From: Candidatus Rifleibacteriota bacterium
GTDB taxonomy: Bacteria > Muiribacteriota > Ozemobacteria > Ozemobacterales > Ozemobacteraceae
Reading direction: 5' to 3'
Assembly (NCBI GenBank): GCA_015233155.1
Contig: JADFYG010000002.1
Coordinates: 1 to 64,000 of the forward strand
Length of the DNA stretch: 64,000 nucleotides
Each line of letters begins with the position of its first letter. Position 1 is the stretch's first letter. A program made the translations under genes and the position numbers. Below, one piece after another: positions 43,940-52,599 of this stretch. The notes under the pieces are model-generated. The model ran no database searches. It was not told the DNA's origin and saw only the letters and a program-made list of their open reading frames with translations.

Positions 43940-45088
43940 CTAGTCATTCAATTCGAGTGCATCGGCAGCGGTTGAAAACGGCTTTCGTGCCACGAAATCA
44001 TCTTCGCTATCATAAATATTCAGATAACTTTTGTCGTAACGCCTGCGGGCGATTTCCAGAGCCTCACGCGCATCTTTTATTCGCCCGACTTCTTTCAGCG
44101 CACGTATTTCATACAATATCACATGTGGAGCCAGATGAGCTTCAGGAAAATGCTCCCGAAACCGCGCTGTCCAACGTAATGTGTCAGTCGCATTTTTTTG
44201 TTTGTCAAGCGTGATGCTTATGAGATTAGCAAGAACATCGTCTGCCCACACATTATCATATCCGTAAATATCGAGAAAATTTCTGTAGGCGAGTGCGGCT
44301 TCATCAAACTGCTGCATCCGCCGATCCCGTATCCATGCAATTCTGAAATCAACCGTGTCGCGATATCGATACTGAGGAAATTTACGCGCAAGATGCAGAA
44401 ATGTTTCCAGCGCTATTTCCGGATGCTGCATGCTCTGCAACTGAATCTGCCCGCGCAGATAGAGCAACACTTCCGGTCGCGCCTTAACAAACCAGATCAT
44501 AACTACTCCCAGAACCGCTGCAACAAACAAGAAAACTATACGATTTATACGACGTGTTGCGAGTCGCTCAGTATCAAGAGCAGCCATACGTTCTCGATAT
44601 GTATTCGGATCACCGGTCTCAGAAAACACACTTCGCAAATGTCTGAATATGGCAACGAACATCGCGGCAATAACATAGATCGAACAGGCCGCCGGTAGAT
44701 TCGAAAAAATAATTGTGGTTCCCTTGGCATTTAGATCAAGTATTTGCGACCAGATGGATCGACCGAATACTGCCGGCACTGGTGATAACAACACCCAAAA
44801 GACCATATATACAGCTGCGAGCTGAACAAGCGGAAACGCCCAAAGCAAAATCCCGGACAAAGCAGCTCCAAATCTATCGAGCAAACGTCCGGCCAAAGCC
44901 ATTCCGAGATTTCCTGCTGCTACAACGGTTACAAGAATTGTCAAAGTGAAAATACATGGCCTTTCGAGCTGCATAATATAGGTGGATCCTGTGGCCATCA
45001 ATGTAATCAGAACGCAAATGAGCATTCCGATAAACCGAAGCATCGGACTTGTCTGATAAAGGTTTTCCGCTCGCGTAACTGGTTCCAT
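43940..45088 (-). CDS. Multi-pass membrane protein with TPR-like C-terminal domain
   Basis: A 382-residue protein with four or five membrane segments in the first 180 residues (SPMLRFIGMLICVLITLMA is the first), resembling a Yip1-like membrane domain. A further helix (INRIVFLFVAAVLGVVMIWF) precedes a TPR-like domain (ALETFLHLARKFPQYRYRD, then EAALAYRNFLDIYG). No family could be named with confidence. It lies on the opposite strand between the two SLH porins. ATG 45088 is preferred; a longer open frame to 45268 would run antisense through the second porin's leader. Confidence 0.65.
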   Translation of the reverse strand: MEPVTRAENLYQTSPMLRFIGMLICVLITLMATGSTYIMQLERPCIFTLTILVTVVAAGNLGMALAGRLLDRFGAALSGILLWAFPLVQLAAVYMVFWVLLSPVPAVFGRSIWSQILDLNAKGTTIIFSNLPAACSIYVIAAMFVAIFRHLRSVFSETGDPNTYRERMAALDTERLATRRINRIVFLFVAAVLGVVMIWFVKARPEVLLYLRGQIQLQSMQHPEIALETFLHLARKFPQYRYRDTVDFRIAWIRDRRMQQFDEAALAYRNFLDIYGYDNVWADDVLANLISITLDKQKNATDTLRWTARFREHFPEAHLAPHVILYEIRALKEVGRIKDAREALEIARRRYDKSYLNIYDSEDDFVARKPFSTAADALELND

Positions 45089-45157
45089 ATGCACTGATTC
45101 AATAATACCGTGTTTTCCGTCAATATGCTCATCAATTTGTCTCTTCACGGTCGGCTT

Positions 45158-45173
45158 GAGTATGCCGATATTC
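45158..45173 (+). promoter_or_regulatory. GAGTAT palindrome upstream of the second SLH porin
   Basis: GAGTAT-GCCG-ATATTC matches the site upstream of the first porin at 15 of 16 positions and lies about 40 bp before the MRQ start codon, in the same relative position. The surrounding sequence is less conserved, suggesting selection on this site or on the in-frame ATG inside it. Confidence 0.5.
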
Positions 45174-45212
45174 TCGATACGGCCTGAAATATTAAGGATT
45201 GACCGAAAAAAC

Positions 45213-47558
45213 ATGAGGCAAGCAACAGTGCGTGGTTTGGTTTTTTCCGCCCCGGTGTGGGCGGCCATTATCTTAATTGTTGCTCTCGCGATGCCGCTTC
45301 ACGCTCAACAGGATACATCCGCCGGTCCTGCCATTTCCTTTCAGGACCTTCCAAAAGATCACTGGGCATTCAAGGACGTTAATTTCCTGATCAGCCAGGG
45401 TTACATGGAAGGCTATCCCGATGGAACATTCAAAGGCCGAAAGGTAGTGACCCGTTACGATGTCGCTCTTGTGCTCGGACGCATACTGCGCAAACTCGAG
45501 GAGAAGGGAAAAGGCGTCAATGAGGCCACGGAAACAGAACGAGCCGCCCTTGCGCGTCTGACCAAGGAATTCAAAGATGAACTGGGTCTGCTTGGAGTAC
45601 GTGTCGACAGCCTGGAACGTCGGATGTCAGACTCGGAAACACGAGTGAAAACTCTGGAAGATGCGAAACCCAACGTAAAGGTTGGCGGCTACTACCAGAC
45701 TTATAGTCAATTCATCGTTGATCCCGCCACGGTCAATCGAAATGTTTACGGCGATAAGGATCAGAAATTTACCAAACCTGGCATAGAACTTTTCAAGCAA
45801 CTCTTCGCTCTTCAGTTTACCGGCAAGCCCCTGGGTGATCAGATTGAAGTTTTCTATGAATTGCAGGGAGTCATTCAAGGTAAGACATTCAACAAACTCA
45901 TTTACAACAACGCCGGAAATATTACCCCCAATCCATTCGACAATATTGATGACTACGTCACTAAAATTCAGAGCGATCGCTGGGCACAGACCAATAAAAT
46001 ACACTTTATTTCAAATGCAAAATCGCTGAAAACACGCGTTTTTGCGAATGAATCAATAAATGGTATCAACGATCCGCTGAACATGATCTCCGAAGACTCT
46101 GATGTCGTGTACCCGTACATGGGCGCGGAAATATCGGGCAATTCGAACGGTGTGACTTATCAAGGCTCTATTTACAAAGATGACGAACAATTTAGTGCGC
46201 TCCGATCAACAGACGAGATGGTGGGCGGACGCCTGGTCTGGAAACTTCCCTCGAAATTCAGTCCGGATGCTCTGTCAATCGGCACAAGTTATGCCGAAAA
46301 AATATACGATTACAAGATTCGTGGCAATGAGAATACAGTGCGCGGCGTTGACGTCAACTACACCACCGAGCGCGTCGGCAAAGTGCAGGCTACAGCGGAA
46401 TTCCTGTCTTCAACCGATTATCACGCCGATACTTCCGACAATAATACTAAGAAAAGCCTGGGTGCACCCGGAACCAAGTTTGACGCAAGCGTACAGAACG
46501 GCGGATTCACCGGCACCGTGAAATATTATGATTTTGGCAAAGATTTCAGAGCCATGATGGCACCAATCTGGGCGTTTGACATCGGTGACGAAGACACAGA
46601 TCAAGGCAAACGATATCCCAGCGACCCACGTTTTTCGAACAACTATGGTCATAAAGGTTTCTACGGCGAAAAATTGAGCCGCTTCGGTGCAAACTACGAC
46701 TTCGGCAACAAACTGCTCTCGATTGCCAAGAATCTTTCCATGGAAGTCACATACCTGAGCAAAACCTGGGAAGTGGACCCATTCGCCCCACAACCCACCG
46801 ACGGCAATTCCGGCCGCAAATTCACCTATCATCTGGTATCAGATTTCACGGACAACACAAAACTGACCTATGACTTCGAGCAAAAGTGGGATGCTTTCGC
46901 AAGTGAATCCGGAGCCATAAAAAACATATTTGAACTCGATATGAAACTCACGGACAGCGTCAGCTCCAAAGGCAAAATTTCTCTGCTCAATGATCGCGAT
47001 GGCGATGGACAGACATTCAACGGAAAGGTGTTAGAACGCAACGACCGCACCGGTTACTTCGAAGTCACATCTAATGTAAATCCAAGGGTGTTTACAAAGG
47101 GAAGTGTCGAACATCAGGTGCGCTGGCAAGATACCGCTTCATCCGACACCCGTATCGATTACATCAGCGAAACGACATATAACCTGACGCCAACAACAAG
47201 CCTGACCGGCGGAATCCAGCACGTCGATTACGAGTTGCCGAGTGACCCGGGAAAGTCCAGTCTCGCGAACGCCTTGCTGGGCGAATTGAAAAAGAACTTT
47301 ACGAAACGCTTCCGTGGCCGGGCACTGTATACCCGTGGCATCGTCGATTACAAGGATGGCAAGACCAACTCCCGCGACTACGAAAATATGTATGGCGAAA
47401 TGATATATGACATCAGTAAAGATGCCAGTCTGAAGCTACGATTCGGTTATGACTATCCGGACGATCGCTGGGGCGTGACCGACAGCGACAACGGTCGTGA
47501 CAATAAGACGGTGAAAACTCAGAAAACCTTCTATTTCGAAGCCAAAGCGAACTTCTAA
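45213..47558 (+). CDS. SLH-domain outer-membrane porin (second copy)
   Basis: A 781-residue paralogue of the protein at 41561, with the same order: signal peptide (to about residue 33, LHAQQ), SLH domain (ISFQDLPKDHWAFKDVNFLI), coiled coil and porin-like barrel, ending YFEAKANF. Long stretches are identical between copies (for instance DVVYPYMGAEISG, KTRVFANESINGINDPLNMI with one change). Differences cluster in likely surface loops, such as GNSNGVTYQGSIYKDDEQFS. An in-frame ATG at 45162 is an alternative start. It precedes a different surface operon on the same strand. Confidence 0.88.
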   Translation: MRQATVRGLVFSAPVWAAIILIVALAMPLHAQQDTSAGPAISFQDLPKDHWAFKDVNFLISQGYMEGYPDGTFKGRKVVTRYDVALVLGRILRKLEEKGKGVNEATETERAALARLTKEFKDELGLLGVRVDSLERRMSDSETRVKTLEDAKPNVKVGGYYQTYSQFIVDPATVNRNVYGDKDQKFTKPGIELFKQLFALQFTGKPLGDQIEVFYELQGVIQGKTFNKLIYNNAGNITPNPFDNIDDYVTKIQSDRWAQTNKIHFISNAKSLKTRVFANESINGINDPLNMISEDSDVVYPYMGAEISGNSNGVTYQGSIYKDDEQFSALRSTDEMVGGRLVWKLPSKFSPDALSIGTSYAEKIYDYKIRGNENTVRGVDVNYTTERVGKVQATAEFLSSTDYHADTSDNNTKKSLGAPGTKFDASVQNGGFTGTVKYYDFGKDFRAMMAPIWAFDIGDEDTDQGKRYPSDPRFSNNYGHKGFYGEKLSRFGANYDFGNKLLSIAKNLSMEVTYLSKTWEVDPFAPQPTDGNSGRKFTYHLVSDFTDNTKLTYDFEQKWDAFASESGAIKNIFELDMKLTDSVSSKGKISLLNDRDGDGQTFNGKVLERNDRTGYFEVTSNVNPRVFTKGSVEHQVRWQDTASSDTRIDYISETTYNLTPTTSLTGGIQHVDYELPSDPGKSSLANALLGELKKNFTKRFRGRALYTRGIVDYKDGKTNSRDYENMYGEMIYDISKDASLKLRFGYDYPDDRWGVTDSDNGRDNKTVKTQKTFYFEAKANF

Positions 47559-47605
47559 ACTATACAAAGAGGTATTGAAATTTGTTCAATTAATATCAGG
47601 AATTC

Positions 47606-47630
47606 TGGCGTAGGGGCGACTCCTACGCCA
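47606..47630. repeat. Intergenic hairpin after the second porin
   Basis: TGGCGTAGG and CCTACGCCA form a perfect 9-bp stem around seven bases, 48 bp after the porin stop. No T-run follows. It may mark the 3' end of the porin transcript; its AGGGGCG core resembles the hairpin at 15601. Confidence 0.45.
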
Positions 47631-47710
47631 AAAGTGAATGTACTTTTATATAAGTAGGGACACATGCATCACCGGGTCCAAACCCGGGATGAACACAAGG
47701 ATGGCAAAAC

Positions 47711-48877
47711 ATGAGAAAAAAACTGTTGCTGCTGGTCATGATGCTGGCCGGTGCACTCATTTCAACCGGCTGTCTCCAGGAAGCCATGGTTATGCCCGTT
47801 GGTACGGTAAGCGGGAAAGTGGTGGTTCCGGCAGGCAAGGACCCGCTCGGTATCCAAATTACAGTTGCCGGCAATGCTGCCGACATAAACACATATACAA
47901 GCGCAACAGGCTCATTCACTCTCGAATTCCCTAAAAGCGGCCGGTATTTGCTGATCGCTCATAGTCGCAACTTCGATCCGGATTTCGCCTGGGTCGATAT
48001 AACCGTGGAAAAGACAGTAACAGCACCCGATATTGTGCTGTCCGAAAAGGTTGTAGGCGAAGGCAAATGGTTTGGTACGATCGTGGACTTCCCTGACGCC
48101 ACGGGATTCAAAATCAAGAGTATCGACCCGAAATGGGCTACCGATACGGTCAAAATGTATGACGACGGTACGCACGGCGACAAATTCGCAAACGACGGCA
48201 TATACACGCTGAGTCTCAACAATCTTCCCACCGGATCGCAACAATATTCCCTCATCTGGACGGGCAAAAACGGCGACAAGGAAGAGATGGACCCACATAG
48301 AGAGAGCATTCTTGCTGGAAAATCGGTGATTAACATCCGCGAAGCAACAGAGAAACTTGCTACTGGTCGCGTAACATCAACGCTCACGGGGGTTAACTAT
48401 GCGGAAATCGTTCTTGCAACCAAAGCTGGAACACGAAAAATCTTCCTGAACTCCGACGGGACATACGACATGCCTATGGAGGGCAATGGACGTGAATATC
48501 TCGTATTCCGAAGTCCGAATTTCGACATCCGTCCGATACCGGTAAACCTGAGCACTATGCCGCTTTATACCGTCCCGGACGTGGCGATGGTAGCCAAGGC
48601 GCCAAACACGGCCAAATTCATACTTATTAAGTCGGACTTCCCGGACGTGACAAATCCGACACTGGTCGCAGACTTCACCAACTGGCAACCTCAGGCCATG
48701 TATGACGATGGAACACATGGCGATGATGTTGCGGGAGATGGCGCTTACACGCTTACGATGACAAACGTTTCCCCGGGTTATCACAAATATGCGTTCAATC
48801 TTAGCACGACGAGTCAGGTGCGCGATCCATACGAGGAATCCGGCGACTCTCAATACTCAATTCTATTGGTGAAATGA
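47711..48877 (+). CDS. Lipoprotein with duplicated E-set-like beta domains
   Basis: A 388-residue lipoprotein: signal LLLLVMMLAGALISTGC with Cys21 lipidated. A carboxypeptidase-regulatory-like domain (about 30-115) follows. Two copies of a beta domain share the motif YDDGTHGDKFANDGIYTLSL and YDDGTHGDDVAGDGAYTLTM, near residues 150 and 335, typical of CBM48/AMPK-like or choice-of-anchor E-set modules. The two copies flank a second regulatory-like domain (about 220-300). It probably binds or presents glycan on the outer surface. The next gene starts inside its stop codon (ATGA). Confidence 0.8.
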   Translation: MRKKLLLLVMMLAGALISTGCLQEAMVMPVGTVSGKVVVPAGKDPLGIQITVAGNAADINTYTSATGSFTLEFPKSGRYLLIAHSRNFDPDFAWVDITVEKTVTAPDIVLSEKVVGEGKWFGTIVDFPDATGFKIKSIDPKWATDTVKMYDDGTHGDKFANDGIYTLSLNNLPTGSQQYSLIWTGKNGDKEEMDPHRESILAGKSVINIREATEKLATGRVTSTLTGVNYAEIVLATKAGTRKIFLNSDGTYDMPMEGNGREYLVFRSPNFDIRPIPVNLSTMPLYTVPDVAMVAKAPNTAKFILIKSDFPDVTNPTLVADFTNWQPQAMYDDGTHGDDVAGDGAYTLTMTNVSPGYHKYAFNLSTTSQVRDPYEESGDSQYSILLVK

Positions 48878-50148
48878 CGATGAAACCGCTCGGCAATATT
48901 CTGCAAACCTGTCTTAGATCTGCTTCCATACTTGTCCTTATTGGAACTTTTCTTGTCCCACCTCCGGCGATTGCGCGTGATCTTTCCGAACCCGTGAACT
49001 TCTTTCACGAAAGCGGCGCACTTATCGACATAGAGGATCCTGTTCTCGACGACAAGGGTCCCGGATGGTATACGTATCCGCTGGATTCGCGTCTTCAACG
49101 TGGAATGTTTGATCTGACACGATTTTCCGCTTACGAAGAAGGTCAGGTAGTTACGTTCGTGATTCAAATGCGCACGAACATTCTCACCCGATGGCCGGAT
49201 TCGGGAAAAGGCGAAGAGCAGGGATTCGTAGCAAACCTATTCGACATTTATCTCGATACCGACGGTCGCCCGGGAAGTGGCCACACAAAAGCTTTGCCAG
49301 GACGTGATGTTGATTTCGCCGACGGGATGGGCTGGGAAAAGGTCATTCTGGTCTCACCATTGGCCCAGTACGAAGTCATGGACAGACTTCGCGAGAAAAC
49401 CGACGATCCACAATTTATGGAAATCGTAAAAGATATCGTGATTCCTGATTATGTCCAGGTTCAGCGTGATTGCATCATAGTGAAAATCAACAAGGAATTC
49501 ATCGGTAACCCAACACCAGACTGGGGTTATCAATGTTTCAGCATGGGATTCAGGCGCATTGTTTCACCGAACCAGCTGTTCAATATGGATGTGCGTGCGT
49601 TCAGTTCAAATACAGATTTCGGCGGCGGCTGGGACACTTACGGTGACCCGATTCCGATCGATCTGATCATGCCTGAAGGCAAAGACCAGTATGAGATTTT
49701 GCGTGAGTATCGATCTCAACCATTCAGAAACAATATAGCCTATGCGAAAGTGCCTTTCGTATACGGAAAAAAAGCAAGAAATACCATGACACATGCAGAC
49801 TCTATCAACGCTATGCCAATTTCTGCAATCCCTGACGGATCTGCTTTATCGGGAAACACTCCCGTTGTGAAACCGTATTTACCGGTGCCGATATCCGCCC
49901 CGATTATTCTGACCTATCCCGACCAGACGCCTGCATTGACAAGCTCGCAAAAAAAGGCATCAAGTGGCCAACCGATTGTGAAGCCATCCGGTGACAATGC
50001 TGTGAAACAATCTGAAAATGATTCTCAAGGCGGGTTTCAACCACTTTACATCTCAAAACCCGTAAAAAAAACAAGTCCGGCAATTGTGAATGATGGATTC
50101 AAACCACTTCCAAGACCTTCCGGATTCCAGCCACTTGGTAGGCAATGA
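48874..50148 (+). CDS. Secreted DOMON/glucodextranase-C-like protein
   Basis: A 424-residue exported protein with a signal peptide (to about 34). The next ~230 residues match the glucodextranase C-terminal/DOMON-like domain: GPGWYTYPLDSRLQRGMFDL, VVTFVIQM, FDIYLDTDGRPGSGHT and ALPGRDVDFADGMGWE. The remainder is low-complexity, Pro/Ser/Lys-rich, and ends with three copies of GF(Q/K)PL. It is co-translated with the lipoprotein (ATGA overlap); ATG 48880 is an alternative start. A sugar- or heme-binding extracellular role is likely from the DOMON-like fold; substrate unknown. Confidence 0.8.
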   Translation: MTMKPLGNILQTCLRSASILVLIGTFLVPPPAIARDLSEPVNFFHESGALIDIEDPVLDDKGPGWYTYPLDSRLQRGMFDLTRFSAYEEGQVVTFVIQMRTNILTRWPDSGKGEEQGFVANLFDIYLDTDGRPGSGHTKALPGRDVDFADGMGWEKVILVSPLAQYEVMDRLREKTDDPQFMEIVKDIVIPDYVQVQRDCIIVKINKEFIGNPTPDWGYQCFSMGFRRIVSPNQLFNMDVRAFSSNTDFGGGWDTYGDPIPIDLIMPEGKDQYEILREYRSQPFRNNIAYAKVPFVYGKKARNTMTHADSINAMPISAIPDGSALSGNTPVVKPYLPVPISAPIILTYPDQTPALTSSQKKASSGQPIVKPSGDNAVKQSENDSQGGFQPLYISKPVKKTSPAIVNDGFKPLPRPSGFQPLGRQ

Positions 50149-50243
50149 AGGAAAGAGGCCGTGAAACCGATGCCAGAACCCGAAATATCGTCAATGATTC
50201 TGCTAATTGTGCCGACAATGGGAACATCAGGAGGAAGACCTCG

Positions 50244-51233
50244 ATGAAAATGACGCACAAACGCCTTGCCGGCGTGCTGTTCATGGCTCTGCTGCTGATT
50301 GTGACTGGAATTACACCAGTAACTGCACAGTCAGCACGTTCCCGCGGAATGGGCGGCGCGTTCCTTGGCGTGTCTGATGACGAGTCCGCAACGACATACA
50401 ATCCGGCGGGCTTGTCACAAATTCAGGGACGTGAAGCTGCAGTCCAGGCGAAGGTGAATGAGCGCGACCTCTTCAACTGGAATTCAGTGACTTTCACAGG
50501 CCACATCTATGAAGACAATCCAAAAGAAAATTTTTCGGTAACTGATTATCTCGAACATAATGTCCTCGAAGAACCACTCCCGCGGCGACCAAAATATAGT
50601 TATGGGGTGGACTATACTCAGGACACAAGATACCCCGATTTCGGAAAACTGGCTGGCGGCGATTTTATCGGTGTAAAAAAACAAGTCGATGACATACATC
50701 TGTCATTCGGAACACGTTTCCCGATTGCTCGTCGAATGCTCGCCCGAGAGCAGCTATATGCTGGTCTGAAGTTTCAATTCACCAACGTCGATCGCTGGAT
50801 AAAAACACTGAATACACATGCATCACGTGACACCCAGGCAATGGGATTCGGTTTGATGTATCATTACAACGATCGTATCACTGGTGGCCTGACTGTTGAT
50901 AATCTCCTCGAACGCGTTACTGGTGCTGACTCAGTACATGACGGCGCCACCCTGAATATGGGTGCGTCAATGAAACTAACCAAGGGAACGACTGTTTCGG
51001 CAGATATGGTGAATGTCACGAACTCATCTAATTCAACCCAGCAACAGTACCGGGTAGGCCTTGAAAAAAAATTCATAGAAAATGACTTCACGGTACGAAT
51101 GGGTGCCTGGAATGGCACATTGACACTTGGTTTCGGTCTGACTTTATTACCCAACCTGCGCTTCGACTACGCATACTATACCGGCGATATCGTTAAGGAG
51201 CACTACGTGGGCTCCCACTACACGTTCGATTGA
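50244..51233 (+). CDS. FadL/PorV-like outer-membrane beta-barrel protein
   Basis: A 329-residue protein with a signal peptide (to about residue 28, ITPVTAQS) and the motif SARSRGMGGAFLGVSDDESA, then TYNPAGLSQI, which marks FadL/PorV-type barrels (type IX-like or UPF0164 proteins). The rest is a beta barrel ending in ..HYTF. AGGAGG nine bases upstream of ATG 50244 supports this start over the longer frame at 50145, which overlaps the upstream gene. It is the last gene of the three-gene unit, with a strong terminator after it. Confidence 0.82.
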   Translation: MKMTHKRLAGVLFMALLLIVTGITPVTAQSARSRGMGGAFLGVSDDESATTYNPAGLSQIQGREAAVQAKVNERDLFNWNSVTFTGHIYEDNPKENFSVTDYLEHNVLEEPLPRRPKYSYGVDYTQDTRYPDFGKLAGGDFIGVKKQVDDIHLSFGTRFPIARRMLAREQLYAGLKFQFTNVDRWIKTLNTHASRDTQAMGFGLMYHYNDRITGGLTVDNLLERVTGADSVHDGATLNMGASMKLTKGTTVSADMVNVTNSSNSTQQQYRVGLEKKFIENDFTVRMGAWNGTLTLGFGLTLLPNLRFDYAYYTGDIVKEHYVGSHYTFD

Positions 51234-51288
51234 CAAATATCTCCTGCGATAGATCCATGATCTGAAGCGGTTAAAACACGGTTTCTCG

Positions 51289-51328
51289 CACCCCTCTCGC
51301 AGTTAATATGCGAGAGGGGTGTTTTTTT
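51289..51328 (+). terminator. Strong intrinsic terminator of the surface operon
   Basis: CACCCCTCTCGCA and TGCGAGAGGGGTG form a perfect 13-bp stem with a seven-base loop, followed by seven T residues. It ends transcription of the lipoprotein/DOMON/barrel unit. Confidence 0.95.
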
Positions 51329-51394
51329 GAATCAAGGCCGGATTTGTGGTATCACTTATTCACAAGCATGAATGCCATCACTGGGGAATTGAAC

Positions 51395-52438
51395 ATGAGC
51401 GGTCGCTTTTCGACTCGCAGGACTTTCGCGATTATCTTTTTCATAACCATGGATTTTTTACTGAGACTCTTCGCCCCATACTCAGCGCAGGCGGGAGTTG
51501 CCAGTTCAGCGGTCGATTTCGAGAGACAGGTTGTTTCAGTGTGGGGCATTGGCGGGCAACCCTGGGAAGAATCATCCTCCTACGAAGAAGAACGAGCCCG
51601 TGCCTGGATGGATGCACTTCACCATGCTTATGAAGAAACTCTCGGAATACCGCTTTCCGAAGGACTGGATGTTCGTAACGCACTTCACCAGTATCCGACA
51701 TTGCGACCACATATGAGTCGTATTCTGCTGGCAGCTCCTCGCACGTTTTTTGAAGAAGATGAATCCAAATTGATTCGATGCCGGGTTGAACTCCCATTCA
51801 CGGGGCCTGCCGGACTTCGTTCTGCGCTATTTCTAGCCGCTCTACATCCGCATGGAAGCGAACCACGCGTTTTCGTTGGCACAGATTCAGCTATTGCAAC
51901 AGAGTCCAGGCTGATCGATCCAGCCGATACGCTGGGAGTAACCGTTTCGCACACAATAACAGGATCCGCCTCACCAGTATTACGTGTGGTAATTGACCTG
52001 CGCGAGACTTTTTTTGAACCTTCGCTGTTTCCGCGATTCTTTGATGACGAAGGACGGTTAATATACCAGGAGGGGCGTATTTCATCGAGCGAACGATTCA
52101 GCCGCCCTGTCGTTCGCTTTTCTCAGGACATCGCTGATGCTGTAAAGGGACTCAAGGACGACCAGCTCCTTTACGCGTCCGGACGCACTCCATTGTTATC
52201 AAGACGCGACGTAGTGATACGCACTCCCGACGATGATTTTATCAGACGCTTCTGTCGCAGACTCGACACCGAACCTTTCTGGAAAGGCGAGATCCTGATC
52301 ATTCACGGAAATCGCGTCATACCTCCAGGAGCTATAGTGAAATCTTCCGCTCGGGATGGCAGCAAAAAATCTGACGGCGCATCTACATCCGGAGAGCCCA
52401 CCAAGCCTGCTGCGACTGGGCGCACACGCCGCAAATAA
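51395..52438 (+). CDS. Secreted protein, weakly LPP20-like
   Basis: A 347-residue exported protein: hydrophobic signal (about 12-32, ending YSAQAG). The pattern EEERARAWMDALHHAYEETL recalls LPP20-type lipoproteins, but there is no lipobox Cys. A beta-rich middle follows and the C-terminus is basic and disordered. GGGGA seven bases before ATG 51395 supports this start; earlier in-frame starts lie in the terminator hairpin. I do not recognise the family further. It precedes another secreted protein on the same strand. Confidence 0.65.
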   Translation: MSGRFSTRRTFAIIFFITMDFLLRLFAPYSAQAGVASSAVDFERQVVSVWGIGGQPWEESSSYEEERARAWMDALHHAYEETLGIPLSEGLDVRNALHQYPTLRPHMSRILLAAPRTFFEEDESKLIRCRVELPFTGPAGLRSALFLAALHPHGSEPRVFVGTDSAIATESRLIDPADTLGVTVSHTITGSASPVLRVVIDLRETFFEPSLFPRFFDDEGRLIYQEGRISSSERFSRPVVRFSQDIADAVKGLKDDQLLYASGRTPLLSRRDVVIRTPDDDFIRRFCRRLDTEPFWKGEILIIHGNRVIPPGAIVKSSARDGSKKSDGASTSGEPTKPAATGRTRRK

Positions 52439-52599
52439 AATGAATTATGCAATGAAAGGTTTCCCTTTTCATATAATCCGGAAATTCCGCGCAGGAAACA
52501 TTAACGACTACCCAAAAGAAAACCATCTTCAATATAGTCTTTGTATTTATAACTATTAACAAAATTGACGTTACCACTTATGAATCCAGGAGATTACTT

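Noticed and set aside
45089..45268. 60-residue N-terminal extension of the membrane TPR protein
   Set aside because: It runs antisense through the leader and signal peptide of the second porin. A similar antisense frame exists at the first porin, showing it comes from porin sequence.
47672..47687. CCGGGT/ACCCGG hairpin before the lipoprotein gene
   Set aside because: Only six base pairs, no conserved context or T-run; not distinguishable from chance.
51308..51394. Translation start of the LPP20-like gene inside the terminator hairpin
   Set aside because: The ATG at 51308 lies in the stem of a strong intrinsic terminator; ATG 51395 has a Shine-Dalgarno and precedes the signal peptide.
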